Below are positions 52,324-64,000 of a DNA stretch of 64,000 bases, one piece after another. Both the position numbers and the translations under genes were made by a program. The DNA comes from Orientallactaga sibirica. Taxonomy: Eukaryota; Chordata; Mammalia; Rodentia; Dipodidae. Under the pieces are notes generated by a model. That model saw only the letters and a program-made list of their open reading frames with translations. It had not been told where the DNA came from and searched no databases. Numbering within the stretch: position 1 is the stretch's first letter; every line of letters begins with the position of its first letter. The stretch is from contig JAEOAD010000603.1 in assembly GCA_036365145.1 (NCBI GenBank), forward strand, positions 186,001-250,000. The letters are read 5' to 3'.

Positions 52324-53085
52324 TGCCTGTTCCTCTTTCTCCTTTTGATTCACCACTCAATTTTTTCTTATCAGCTAAAATAGTATGGTGAGTCTCAAAC
52401 ATATCTCTAACTCAGAAATGTACTTTGAAATAGACTCTGGAATCCTACTGCTGACCAGGATGTACATTTTTGAAGGTTAGAATCGGTCTGCTTTATCTGT
52501 GACCACATCAAAAAGTAGTCTATGCTTAGCAAGCCTCAGGAAATGTATGCTGAAAAGTAATAAAAGTGATGAGGTTGGGAAGTTATGTATGTTTCTTCAT
52601 TGGCTCATTTAATTACTCAGTGGTTCTGCTTCTCTAGAGTGCCTAAACTCCCCAAATCCTACATTCATTCAAATACCATCTTCTCCGTGCAGCTACGTAT
52701 AACCTTCCAGCTAAAAGTGACTTTTCTACATAATCATGAAAATTTATATGACTTTTCTTAAAGTATTCTCTGATCTTAAGTATGGATAAATTACTGTGAG
52801 AATAATAAAATCAAATAATCTCAATGTTGAGTATATGTGCAATGAAAAGCAATTCTTTTTCATCATTGATTGTCTGAAATCTTTGTGCTACACTTGATCA
52901 TTTCATAGTTATATATTTGTTTTTTTCTAAGTTGGCAGTAGATACAAATGGAGAGGTGCTTTCTGTTTATGAAGGGATTTTATTATAAATAGACATTTCT
53001 CACTAGTTTGCTTAGGGCAGAGGTAGGTTTGCATGATGTGACATAATTATGCTCAGTGTTCCTTTCCATTCTTATAGGTGATAGG

Positions 53086-53476
53086 TGTAAGGTTCAGGAG
53101 TGACCATGATCATGCAAACCACTCTGAGGCAAAGATGAGAGCTTTTATTTGGGAAAAGCATGAGCTGCCAGGGCTGGCTCACAAGAGAGGAGCACAGCCC
53201 ACCTGAGTTCCTCAACAGTGGGCTTTATAAGGTCAGTGGGGGAAGGTGAGGAAAGGAAAAGAACTTCTTTATTCTTTACATTAGCCATTTTGAAAAGCTA
53301 GGGTGTAAGACTAGAACAGAGATAAGGGGGCAGGAAACCGTGACCTAGGGGCACTGTTAGTCAAGGAAGGGATAATGGCTGGGTGGTTTCTTGAGGAATG
53401 TGGATTATTCACTTCCTTATGTATCTGTCCCATCCTCCTCTCCTTGACTCCATTTTGGGACCTGCCCGACCTAACA
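53086..53476 (-). repeat. Solo LTR, same family as 23123-23513
   Basis: On the minus strand it starts TGTTAGGTCGGGCAGG and ends CCTTACA, 391 bases. ATAGG (53081-53085) and ATAGA (53477-53481) flank it, a 5-bp duplication with one mismatch. No internal sequence adjoins it. Confidence 0.88.
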
Positions 53477-54863
53477 ATAGAGTTGGATGATAAAATATAT
53501 GTTCACCTAATCTATAAGAGTTATCTATAAGGGTATAAAGAGCAAAGCCCTTTACAAATTTCAGAGAAATATAAAAGAGAATAGTAGAAGAAAATGTTGT
53601 ATATTGTAAAAAAATATCTCCAGAATTAATATTTGAATATAATAGTGGAAACTTGGCTGCCTTTATTTCTTTTACAGAAAGGTGGGAGGTGCTTATTTTC
53701 TTAATCCATATTGTCACATTTGGGTGAGGCATACCTCAAAATCGAACATATCAATCAAAGGTTATCTCTTGTGAGTGTTGGATACATATCATCAAAGGAG
53801 GACGCTTGCCTTCAGATATGGTATAGGGATGTAGTGAGTCACCATGTACCTGATAGTTGCCTAGTTGTTCTGATTCTGTGAGGTTTCTGAAGCATTTTTC
53901 TGTGAATTTCTTATATGTATATTCCTATTTTTGTCAGCAGATGGCATGTTTGCAGCAAATTGTTTTTACCTCCACTCACCTCCTCCTTAGAAATTAACTA
54001 CCAGGTTTCTGCCAGAACCTGCCACACTCAGGGTGACATATGATGCCATTAAAATAAAATGTAACAGTTAGAGAAAGATCAGTAATATGTCCTAAATTGA
54101 ACATAGATTTCAAGAAACCACCTCTAAAAGAGTCTAGAAATTAATAGTTCATAATATGATGAAAAACACCAGCTGACATCAAAGGAACCTCTTGCCTTCT
54201 TTTTAAAGAATTCTGTTTAATGCATAATTCACCGAATCTATGAACATTCTGGGAAACTTTTGGATGGATATCAGGCTTTTAATTCAAAATTATGCACTCT
54301 GGGAAATGGCTGGCACTGAAGGTGGCAAGCCTACACCATAATTTACACCAGCAATCAAATTGCAATTACAAAAGAGATTAAAACATGACTTTAAAGAGCC
54401 TAACTCCACCCTCAGGGCTACTAGCTGTTTGGTAAACATAGCAAGGGAGCCTGTAATTAAAGGAAACCTGTAATTAAAAATTTCGACCCTCTTCAGCTTT
54501 GTTAGGGTGACACTATGAGATTTTAAAGAGATAGGAAGTAAGCTTCATTCCCAGGGGTCTTGGGAAGCTAACTTTATAGCTTCAAGCAAGTGCATTTCTT
54601 GTGATATTGTCTGTCTCATCTTCTTCTCTGCCTTAGGAATTACTTCTATGTTTTAGGACCAAGTTGAATGATTTATAAATCTACTGCTGCTGGAGACTGA
54701 ATATACTGGAAGTGGGCACATTCAGGTGGTGGCAGTAACATAGTCATGAAATTTACAGTGCAAAATCCAAGGCATAGGCTTTGTAAAGAATCAATGCTGT
54801 TCTGATCCTGCTCAGCAGGTTTATAGTCTAATTTTCTGAGGCTGTTATAAAAGTTATCCACAG

Positions 54864-55065
54864 GGGGCTGAATAAATGGCTCAGTGGTTAAGGCATTTTC
54901 CTGCAAAGCCTATCAATCCAGGTTTGATTCCTCAAGATCCATATAAATCCAGATGCAGTGTGGCACATGCATCTCGAGTTTATTTGCAGTGGCTGGAGGC
55001 CCTGGCATGCCCATTCTCTCTGTCTGTCTCTTTGCAAATAAATAAAAATAAAAATGTCTTTAAAA
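54864..55065 (+). repeat. tRNA-derived SINE
   Basis: Sense copy: GGGCTGAATAAATGGCTCAG head, GGTTTGATTCC B box, AAATAAATAAAAATAAAA tail. It lies about 140 bases before the complete MaLR element. Confidence 0.9.
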
Positions 55066-55204
55066 ATTAATCTATGCTAGAAAGTTGGATTAGAAAGAAG
55101 CCAAAGGCAGGGACTGTAGGCAGAATGATGAGGTATGGAAGATCATCCTGACCTGTCTTCCTTCTTTCAATGCCAATTCCAGATACCTTTGGCAAGTCGC
55201 ATTC

Positions 55205-55588
55205 TGTGGTAGTTTGAATATATGTCCCCCAATATATTCAGTGTTTTATTAATTATAGTTTGCATCTGCAATCACCTTGCTAGAGGCAATGCCACAGGGG
55301 GCCAGTCTTAAGGTGTGGTGGGTTTGAGATTCCATTGTAAAGATATGCAAAGTGTGCCTAATAGGAGTTCATGAAGCATGCTGTGGCTGGGCTGTAGTTT
55401 TTTATTTTGCTCTGTGTGCTGTGTGGCTGGTTGGCGTTGCTATTTTGCCTGGTCTTGTGAAGACAGGCCCGCTTCTTCTGCCATTATGGAACTTCCCCTG
55501 GATCTGTAAGCCTCAATAAATATCCCTTCCTCCATAACTGTGCCTGGTCTGGAAGTTCATCTCAGCAAACCTGAAGCTGTCTGCTACA
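55205..55588 (+). repeat. 5' LTR of the MaLR element
   Basis: TGTGGTAGTTTGAATATATG to CTGTCTGCTACA, with AATAAATATCCCTTCC as polyadenylation region. Confidence 0.93.
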
Positions 55589-56791
55589 GTAAAGTGGTAC
55601 CTAGGAGTGTGGGGTGAGATGAACCAGATCATGTGGATGTTCATCTTTTGGAACCTTTGTTTTGGAGGAATGGGCATGGACTTAGTGCTTGCAACTGAAG
55701 ATGCCTTCTGGAGTGCTAAGCCAAGTTTTATGGACTATTCTGATGGGAGTTTGAGAATGCTAAGTGCAGACAGTATTGAACTTTGAGGCTTGGCTTATGA
55801 GCTTTCTAAGGGGAAGGAAAGAGTGCAGAGGACTTTGTTGGAACTGGGCTACTGGCATAAGGGATGGCTACGTTCCGCTATCCAGTCTCAGAAAGTTTGA
55901 TCAAGGTTAAATTTGTAATGGACTGATGTGCTTGGCTAAAAATAATGGACTGAGATTTTAATATTTTAAGTTGGAAAACCTCAAGCAAGTTAAAATTATA
56001 GAGGCACTGAGACTGGTTTTAGGTTACTAGAGCTGCTATTGTCAAACACATTAGCAATCCTAAGGAAGGTGGAAGGAAGGTGGCCTGACTGCTTTACATT
56101 AAAACAATGGAGAGGATGCCTGAGGAAAGACTATTAGAAATGCAAACTCTTAGAAAGAGTTGACTGGAGAAGGGACCTGCTTTTCAAGGCTATGATTTAT
56201 TTTGTTCCTGGATTAAGAATATGGCTGTGTCTTGCATACCTGGTATTAGTTTTGGAAGCATGAAAAATGCATGGAGTGGTCATGAATTGCACACGGTTCC
56301 GGAGCCGCTGCTGGGATGTGGAATGAAGTAGGGCATGAGGCCCTTATAGGCTGCAAGAGCCTTTGGAAGATGGACTGTGGTTTGCATGGAGACCTGAAGA
56401 TGTTTTGGATATACCAGGACTATGCAAGGACTACCATGGAATGCAGTGTTGGCTTGGGATTGAAGTTTTCCCTGGCGACTCTGCCCAGCTGGACGGGCAG
56501 AATTGGAAAACCTGGAGACTCTAAGTCTCTGGTTATATTGAACTTGAACTGCAGAAGTTTGATGACTGCTGATGGTGGTTGAGTTTGCATTGTTCTAGTT
56601 TCTCCTTGCTATGCCTTATACCAGTTAAAAATGTTTACTCTGTGCCTTTACATGTTGAAAATATTTAACTTGTTTGATTTTATAGGACTCACTATCTTAA
56701 GTTGATCAAGACTGTGAGAACCTTTGAAATTGGACTGAATACAATTTACAATGTGTGATAGTTATAAATCTATTGGGGGCCAGGGGCGGAA

Positions 56792-57173
56792 TGTGGTAGT
56801 TTGAATATATGTCCCCCAATATATTCAGTGTTTTATTAGTTATAGTTTGCATCTGCAATCACCTTGCTAGAGGCAATGTCACTTGGGGCCAGTCTTAAGG
56901 TGTGGTGGGTTTGAGATTCCATTGTAAAGATATGCAAAGTGTGCCTAATAGGAGTTCCTGAAGCATGTTGTGGCTGGGCTGTAGTTTTTTTTTGCTCTGT
57001 GTGCTGTGTGGCTGGTTGGCGTTGCTCTTTTGCCTGGTCTTGTGAAGACAGGCCCGCTTCTTCTGCCATTATGGAACTTCCCCTGGATCTGTAAGCCTCA
57101 ATAAATATCCCTTCCTCCATAACTGTGCTTGGTCTGGAAGTTCATCTCAGCGAACCTGAAGCTGTCTGCTACA
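56792..57173 (+). repeat. 3' LTR of the MaLR element
   Basis: Direct repeat of 55205-55588 with the same ends. The 94-residue minus-strand ORF across it is a shadow. Confidence 0.93.
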
Positions 57174-57185
57174 CATTCCTTTTTA

Positions 57186-57380
57186 TAATTAGTAAATAAT
57201 TAATTTGTGAGGAGAGAGAAAGAGGTACGGGAACACCAGAGTCTCTTGCTGGTGCAAGTAAACTCCAAATGCATGAACCACTTTGTGTATCTGGCTTTAT
57301 GTGGGTACTGGGGAATCAAACCTAAGTTGGCAGGATTTGCAATCAAGTGCTTTTAATTGCTGAGCCACCTTCCCAGACCC
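57186..57380 (-). repeat. tRNA-derived SINE
   Basis: Reverse, diverged copy: GGAGAGAGAAAGAGG to GAGCCACCTTCCCAGACCC. Directly right of the MaLR element. Confidence 0.8.
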
Positions 57381-58274
57381 ACAAGTCAAGTTCTCTTGGG
57401 GGTTGTAATTGATGAAATATGTCTTTTGGGAGATTTTAACTGACCACAGTATTTTTCTCAATTGGAGAAATGAAAATAACATGATCATGTGACAGATGAT
57501 GCTCAAGTCCTGGCCACCATGACATGTTCATAACAATCTGATAGGTCATATTAGAATATGTGGAATGTTCATAGAAACCAAAGCAGGACCTACTGATCAT
57601 ACCTCTGTGAGGTAGTATGTACCTTAACTATCAAACTTCTATAGGATTTAAGTTGAGTTTCATTAACATCTTTGATTTTAACCAAGTCAGTATGGCCTGG
57701 TGACCTCAAATGATTAATCATTCCAATACTAACAGTGCTTTATAAGGTTGAGTAAAAATTCAGCTACTTTTAGCTGAACTTTGAAGTAAATGGTTAAATT
57801 AAGAATATGTGAGAGTCATTTAAAAGGCATTTAATTCTGTTGCCTTTTGGAAATTGATTAAATTTTAAACAAATTGAGAGATTAAGATACTTTACATGAT
57901 GCCCAAGATGTTTCATTTCTAAGAACCATGAAGCTGGAAAAATGTTTTCAGAAACTCTCAGAAACATAATTAATTACTGAGTTAGGCCCTTTGAGATAGG
58001 AGCTGCTTAAATCCTGATACAGACCTTTTATCTAGTTAATTATCTTTATAGGGAGAATTTTGCACATTTATAGATTTTACAAGTTGAAACACAATACAAT
58101 TTATTTTTATGTTGTACTTTTAAATTAGAGAAAAAATAAAAATGATTCTGAACTCTGTCATGACTTTAGGAGCCCTCATAATAATGAAAGGCAGTGGATT
58201 AGACATCAGTCTTTCAACCTCATTGTATCTCCAAGGAAAATAAAATTTATGTGTAATGGCCTCCAAATAGACAA

Positions 58275-58325
58275 AATCATGATAACCTGATAATCATGAT
58301 AACCTGCTAACCATGAAGACCTGAG
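58275..58325 (+). repeat. 17-bp tandem repeat, three units
   Basis: AATCATGATAACCTGAT, AATCATGATAACCTGCT and a diverged third unit AACCATGAAGACCTGAG. Confidence 0.75.
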
Positions 58326-59089
58326 ATGTTTGGTTGTTCATTACATGGAGCAAACAGGCTCTCCACATAGGAATGTACTAGACTCCAAAGCACTGTTTAT
58401 CAAGCCCATTGCTCCTTGGCCCCAAATGATGAAGAATTTATGCTCACCTTCCCCTCCTTTCCTTGAAACACATGAAGTGGTAGAATGAGTTTATCATTCT
58501 CTTCTCAAATAGAACATTATTTTTTTCCACATCAAGTGACCAGCTAAGATGGAATCACCCTTGATGTTCCCTGCAAATGCTGAGAGGAATTTCTCAGCAG
58601 CTATGTTCTTCACAGCTTAGATGCTCACTTTGATTCTGTTTAAATTCTAATGGGCTGTGATACCTTTGAACCATCTGTGGCTTGAAACAAAATTTCAGCA
58701 GTAACTAAATCTGCTGAGTAGATATTCAGTTCTTTACTTCATTCTAATCTCTTTTGGAATTAACGCATGGCTAACAGGCATCAGAAGTAAGTACACCTCT
58801 AGCCATTTACCTCAAAGTGCCCCCTCCTTTCTCAGTTGCTTATCCTTGTTTCTTGATGCTCAACCATACCAGCCCTGCTGCATGGACCTGGAGTGTGTTG
58901 TGTGAGACCATCTCTGTCCCCGAGAGCCACCCACCCTCTCCAAATGTGTCACCTCATGTGTACATTATTAACACTTGGCAAAAATTATCTCACATCTCTT
59001 TTTCTTTTCTTCAAACCACATATTCTCTCTTACTAGTACTTATACTACTCATTACTTTTACCTTTCAAAAATGGGGACAGCACAGACAG

Positions 59090-60240
59090 AAGGTAGAAAA
59101 AGTTTAACATTCTTAACCCCCCAGACTTTAGCCAGTAATTCCCAGGCCCAGAGTTAGGTTGCTCCCCCCCCACAGTGAGCTGTTGGCCAGGGAGACCCAT
59201 GAGGTCCCCAAAACAATGTAGGTCATTCCAAAACACTTTATTACCTTCTAGAGCTAAAAGATAAGACCCTATTGCCGCAGATACCACAGGATGTGGTCAC
59301 AGGACATGGGATTACCATGTTGGTACCAAAAGGGAAACTAGCTCCCTCCTGGTTAGGCCCCATAGTGTTGGAAAGAAAATGGAAGAAAATGGTCATCAAT
59401 AGCATGAATAAGCAGGGGACCTTGCAGACTATGAAATTAACCAGCCAGTTAAGAAGAACACACTTGTGCAATAGTAGCACACAGCCTCTCCAGGTAACTG
59501 ACTGTTCTATGATTAGACATGAAGCCTACTCAGTGGAAGAGAACTCATATCTGGTACTGGAAACCAAGTCAGTTTCCCGCAGTCAGGAAACATACATCAG
59601 AGAGAATTCCCCACTGTTCTCTGGAGACGAGTGGGTTTTCATACTAAGAATCTTCCAAATAACTTTGCATACCACCTTTAACCCAAGTTTTGCTCATTCT
59701 TGGTTGGATAATGTGCTTTATTTTATAGATGGCAGAGAAAATGGAGGAGAATCAAAATTCATTGATAAGACAAGAAGATAACCAACTGCCTACCATGAGA
59801 CTTGTCACCTCTTCCACATCTGCCAGTGCTAAGGAGAACTTGCAGTAGAAGTAGCACTATGAACACTGCTCTTACTGCTAATCTTATGACCACCTTCAGG
59901 TTAATGGTGGCACACATGGTGATCAAGCAAAACCTATCAAAGCAGAAATTCAGAGGCTACAAAGAACTTAAGACTAAATTAGACTACCAATAGGCCTTCC
60001 ATGGCTCAGGGAACACTGAGGAAGAGGAAATGGAAAGATTGTAAGAACCACAGAATGGATAGGAATATCCTGAGACACAGTCCCTGGCTACCCCACAGGG
60101 ACTGACTGAGGTCTTCATGACTTCACAGTGAATTCCATAACCCCTTCAGAAGGACCACACCCCCCCCAAAATGGAAATGGGGAGAAGAAATAAAATAGTT
60201 AAAAAGTAAATAAATAAAAAGTAAATAAATAAAAGGGGTA
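59090..60240 (+). mobile_element. L1 3' UTR region
   Basis: Contains the block GGCTCAGGGAACACTGAGG ... TGTAAGAACCACAGAATGG, related to the other two L1 tails here. It ends in an A-rich tail with a 17-bp repeat (AAAAAGTAAATAAATAA). A 169-codon ORF (59272-59781) lies inside it but shows no known protein. The left limit is uncertain. Confidence 0.6.
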
Positions 60241-60579
60241 AATAATTATCACAACACTATTTCAAGCTAATAAACCTTCAATGGTTAAGATGAACATGAT
60301 TACTTTGTTATACCCTAATTTATTTGGGTAGAATAGATGGGATTCTTTTGTTAAAATCAATAAGTCTATAAGTAGAGATTCTCTGATTTACACAAATTAT
60401 CTACTACGTATCAGTAAAGAATTATAATTCTAATGCAGAAATTTTCCATCATATGCATATAACTAGGTAATTTTTCTATTTAACAAACAAGTATAATGAA
60501 CTGAGGAGGGATAAAAGAAACGAGAAAGATTACATGGATAGATATCAGTGTCACTGGTACCTCCTCAATTAGGCAAAAC

Positions 60580-60935
60580 AATCTTGAGATGGGGAGATGG
60601 TTCAACAGGTAAAGTGCTTGTCATGCAAGTATAAGGCCTGAGTTTGGATTCTCAGTACCTACATAAAATTCTGCACTTGGTGGCACATGCTTGTAATCCC
60701 AGTGCTGGGAGGCACAGACAGGTGACTCTCTATGGCTTGCTGGCTACTTTGTCGAGATGAATCTATGAGCTTCAGGTTCAGTTCAGTGAGAGACCCCGTG
60801 TCAAATAAATAAGGTAAAGAGAAGCTGAGGAAGATACCTTTTGTTAACCTCTGGTCTCCATATGCATATGTACACATGCACCTGTACACACATGTGCCTA
60901 CACACATATGAACATGCATATCTACACGTGAATGC

Positions 60936-60978
<43 letters not shown>

Positions 60979-60985
60979 GCTGTGA
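60580..60985 (+). repeat. B4-like SINE with (CA)n
   Basis: Sense copy: GATGGGGAGATGGTTCAACA tRNA-like head, a B1-like middle (TGGCACATGCTTGTAATCCC), GTGAGAGACCCCGTGTC, and CCTCTGGTCTCCATATGCAT before a (CA)n run at 60940-60977. Confidence 0.7.
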
Positions 60986-61032
60986 ATAAATGATCTTACA
61001 GTTTCTTTCCAATTTTCCCACTGGTGAGCTCT

Positions 61033-61224
61033 TTTTTTTTTTTCTGTTGTTCTTTTATTTTGTTTTGTTTTGTTTTGTTTTGTTTTTCAATGTAGGGTCT
61101 TGCTCTAGCCCTGGCTGACCTGAAATTCACTATGTAGTCTCAAGCTAGCCTTGAACTCACAGCAATCTTTTTACCACTGCATTCTGAGTACTGGGATTAA
61201 AGGCATATACCAACATACCAGGCT
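61033..61224 (-). repeat. B1-like SINE
   Basis: Reverse copy with a (TTTTG)n tail and similar flanks (GGTGAGCTCTTTTT and GGGGAGCTTTTTG). Confidence 0.9.
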
Positions 61225-61499
61225 AATGGGGAGCTTTTTGAGTTTTAACTGTGAGGTAGCATCAAGAGTCTGGTCTAATGTAGTGTCATATAGATATATA
61301 GGTGTATCATGTAGATAGAAGACTGTCATCCAAACTACAGAATCTATCTGGAATGGTGACTGAGTGATACTTGGCAGTATGTGGAGACACTGTAGGAACA
61401 GAAAATCATGTTCATACGTGGGAGAAACAAAACTGGTTCATGGAGTGATGTAGTTGCTATTTGCTTTTTTGGGGGGAAGGAAGGTTTCTTCCTTTTTTT

Positions 61500-62270
61500 A
61501 AAATTTATTATTTATTTATTTATTTATTTTGATTGACTTTTATACTTACATACAAAAAAACCCACCTGATATTTCCCTCCCCTCCCCCCATTCCACTTTA
61601 GAAGTCCAGTCTCCATCATATCCCCTCCCTCCATTAGTCTCTCTTTTAATTTGATGACATCATCTTTTTCTTCTATTTTGAGGGTCTTGTGGAGTATTGC
61701 TAGGCACTGCAAGGTCATGGATATCGAGGCCAATTTCTGTCTGGGCAGTTGCATTGTAAGAGGTCATACCCTTCCTTTGGCTCTTCCATTCTATCCGCCC
61801 CCTCTTCCGCAATGGCCCCTGAGCCTTGGAGGGTGTGACAGAGGTGTTTCAGTGCTGGGCACTCCTCCATCCCTTCTTCTCAGCGCTATGTTGCCTTTTG
61901 GGTCATCCCAGTGGCCATCGCCATCTGAAAAGAGAAGCTTGCTCTAACCAGAAGTGAGAGTAGTGTTAATATGTGAATATGAACATTAAGTGTAGTGCTT
62001 TCAGGGAAGCTTGGTGGGAATAATATATACATTTAGTCAGAAAAGAACAGGCTTATACCCCTAAGGCTCATGACCTCACCTGCCATAGACTTTTACTTAG
62101 GTTTTTCAGTACCAGGTATGTATTCCCTCCCGTAGAGAGGGCCTTCAGTCCAATTATGGAGCAGTTGGTTACCCCAAGAGTAGACATGCCACTATTGCAT
62201 CCGTTCAGTCATTGGGCCTATCTGGCCAAGCTTGAATATTCAGCGTCCACTGTTTTGTTTGTTTGTTTTT
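61500..62270 (-). mobile_element. L1 3' UTR, reverse orientation
   Basis: The + strand starts with the complement of the tail (TTTATTTATTTATTT), followed by the C-rich complement of the G-rich tract typical of rodent L1 3' ends. It also has GGCCATTGCGGAAGAGG on the minus strand, matching the block in the other tails. 5'-truncated; the right limit is approximate. Confidence 0.75.
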
Positions 62271-63371
62271 AGGACCAAGCTAAAAGTGGCTTCAAGTTCA
62301 AAAGTTGTTTCTTAATGTTAGCAAGCTGAAAAAAATTGAAAAGACATAAAGCTGATTGCTTGCCCAGCCTTTCAGCAAGCCTTTATTGTGGTTGCCTACT
62401 TTTACTCTAATAATGGCTTATGAAGCAACTGGATGGGACCCCATGTGCTGTAAATAAAAGTGTATGGCTCAATGAGTTGCTTTAGATTCTGTTTTCCCTT
62501 TCCTACTTTTACACTGATGCTTCCTGGATAGTGAAGTTCACAGGAAAAGACATGTGCTGAGCAGTTTTATTAAAAGCTCCAAACAAGTAGGAAAAATGAC
62601 TCTCTGGCCATGTCAATTTAAGATGCTCCCAGTGGGCAAGAAGTAGTATTGACATGATGAAATCTGAGCAGGGTGGAAAATGATCTATTGTTTCAGTGTT
62701 GTTGAAAGATAAAGTGAAGATCCGATGTCAGTTTTATGACAAAGCATAAGAATTTATCCTAATGGGTATATTTTTATGTGGTGTGTGTGTAGACATTTTT
62801 TATAAGTGAATGCCTTCATTAAAACCTTCAAGAAAAAAATAAAATTCTTTTCAAAAACTATTCTTTAATTTGATATATGTCATAAGTGAAGGCCAATGAA
62901 CTAGAGTGATTTCTTCAAGGCCATTGTTAATATCACAAGTTGGAACTGACCTCACATCTCCAGATTCCTTGTTCAGTATATTTTATTTATATCACAATAC
63001 TTGGTTCCATGAAAGTTATCTTGAATTAGAGACTATGACAAAGTCATTAGGTAAAGATTAGCTTCAAGAAAGACTACATTTCCAAGTTTATAGAGAGGAT
63101 GTTTTCAGTCAGCACATTTATGTGAAGTGGTTTCCAATGTGGAGGATCCAAAGAAGACTACTTTGTCATTTTTGATGAAATGGGACCAAAACATGAAACT
63201 CCTGATAATACGCAATGTCAGCCTGAGTTTTCTTTAGAATGAAAGCAATCACTGCTCATAAATTTCAAGGCATCTTTTCATTCCAGATTATATTCATAGT
63301 ATTCCTGAAAATATATGTTTGCTAAATTCTATTGCTAATGATATCTGGAATTGTATAATGTAGTTCGGTAT

Positions 63372-63586
63372 CTCCCTCCTTCCTTCTTTTCTTCCCTTCC
63401 TCCCACTCCCTCACTTCCTTTCTTCTACCCATCCCTTCCTCTCACCTACCTCTTCCTCTCCTCTTCTTTCCTTCTTCCCTTCCTTCCATTTTCTTTCTTT
63501 CTTTCTCTCTCTCTCCCCCATCCTTCTTTTCTTCCTCTTTCCCTCCCTTCCTCCCTCTCTCCCTCCCTCCCTCCTTCCCTCCCTCC

Positions 63587-63630
<44 letters not shown>

Positions 63631-63650
63631 TTCTTTCTTTTCATTTCTTT
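63372..63650 (+). repeat. Long polypyrimidine tract
   Basis: Nearly 280 bases made almost only of C and T, built from CCTT, CCCT and TTTC units, ending in a (TTTC)n run at about 63588-63640. The ORFs on both strands are products of the low complexity. Confidence 0.95.
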
Positions 63651-63654
63651 CGTC

Positions 63655-63745
63655 AGTGCTGAAGTGCTAAGGATGTAACCCAGGTCCTTGCACATGCTAG
63701 CAAGTACCCACCCTCCCACTAGTACACTATATCCTAAGCACCAAT
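63655..63745 (-). repeat. Old ID-like SINE fragment
   Basis: TGTAACCCAGGTCCTTGCACATGCTAGCAAG resembles the complement of an ID/B-box head. It is short and tentative. Confidence 0.35.
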
Positions 63746-64000
63746 GTTTCCATATTTTCTTTAGTAATATTGGAGAGAAATCTCTACTTTCTTGACCCTT
63801 TGACAAAGTATAATATTGAATAAACTATCCTAGGCCAGAATAGTTCCTCCCTTTGTAACTGAAATAAAAAACAAAACAAAATGCAAAAAACCTAAATCCA
63901 TACTAAACCCAAGATGAAAAGATATACAGCACAAGTTTGGGTATCATTAAAATATACTACGTGTTATACTTTCATAAATATGCATCCAACTTTTATTTTA

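Larger units (their letters stand above)
55205..57173 (+). mobile_element. Complete MaLR-type LTR retrotransposon
   Basis: 5' LTR 55205-55588 (384 bases), interior 55589-56791, 3' LTR 56792-57173 (382 bases). The target duplication CATTC lies at 55200-55204 and 57174-57178. The primer site TGGTACCTAGGAGTGTGGGG starts at 55595 and resembles the leucine-type site of ERVL/MaLR elements. The polypurine tract GGGGGCCAGGGGCGGAA ends at 56791. The LTRs differ by about nine substitutions and one small indel by eye. The interior (1.2 kb) has no open frame longer than 88 codons, as usual for these non-autonomous elements, which depend on ERVL proteins. The orientation is antisense to Grm3. Confidence 0.93.

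Noticed and set aside
59272..59781. 169-codon + strand ORF
   Set aside because: It is the second-longest ORF, but has no recognisable domain, lies inside L1-tail-like sequence and has no promoter, splice or conservation signal I can see.
63351..63806. Overlapping ORFs of 103 and 131 codons on opposite strands
   Set aside because: Pure low-complexity translations of the polypyrimidine tract.

Overview
The window is mammalian, almost certainly rodent, nuclear DNA. It holds the 3' half of one gene, Grm3 (metabotropic glutamate receptor 3), on the minus strand. Three coding exons are present with canonical splice sites: exon 4 (34154-35220), exon 5 (17386-17560) and terminal exon 6 (coding part 172-245, then 3' UTR to the left edge). 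Spliced, they encode the last 438 residues. Numbered back from the stop codon against the usual 879-residue length, they begin at residue 442 and carry the end of the ligand-binding module, the cysteine-rich domain, all seven membrane helices and the C-terminal PDZ ligand. About 98% of the window is intron: intron 5 (246-17385), intron 4 (17561-34153) and the start of intron 3 (35221-64000).

The introns are full of rodent-type retroelements. 7SL-derived B1-like SINEs are common, as is a tRNA-derived SINE whose sense strand opens GGGCTGGAGAGATGGCTTAG and ends in an AAATAAATAAA-type tail. B4-like SINEs, L1 3' UTR pieces and old L2-like fragments also occur. The sequence forms of the two main SINE families resemble a dipodoid rodent (jerboa-like) more than mouse or rat; that is an impression from memory, not a search.

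Region by region. 1-245: Grm3 terminal exon. 246-12265: SINEs, an L2-like relic, an LTR (8516-9167) with a nested, internally inverted L1 tail, and a minisatellite that contains a large microsatellite (9388-9758). 12266-16168: old, heavily deleted betaretrovirus-like provirus with a later SINE insertion. 17386-17560: exon 5. 18600-23513: AT-rich stretch ending in an LTR that may be the 3' LTR of a further provirus. 23974-24608: perfect 63-bp triplication that overlaps the edge of a solo LTR. 24622-34153: SINEs and an L1 tail. 34154-35220: exon 4. 35221-53085: mostly unique intron with scattered SINEs. 53086-53476: solo LTR of the same family as 23123-23513. 55205-57173: complete, young MaLR-type element with both LTRs, primer site, polypurine tract and target duplication. 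59090-62270: two L1 3' UTRs in opposite orientation. 63372-63650: long pyrimidine-only tract.

I found no new multi-gene system. The observations most worth following are a stop codon in exon 5 that would prevent a long novel tail on an exon-4-skipped Grm3 transcript, and several well-preserved insertion histories: twin priming inside an LTR, triplication across an LTR edge, and a provirus deleted from protease into env.
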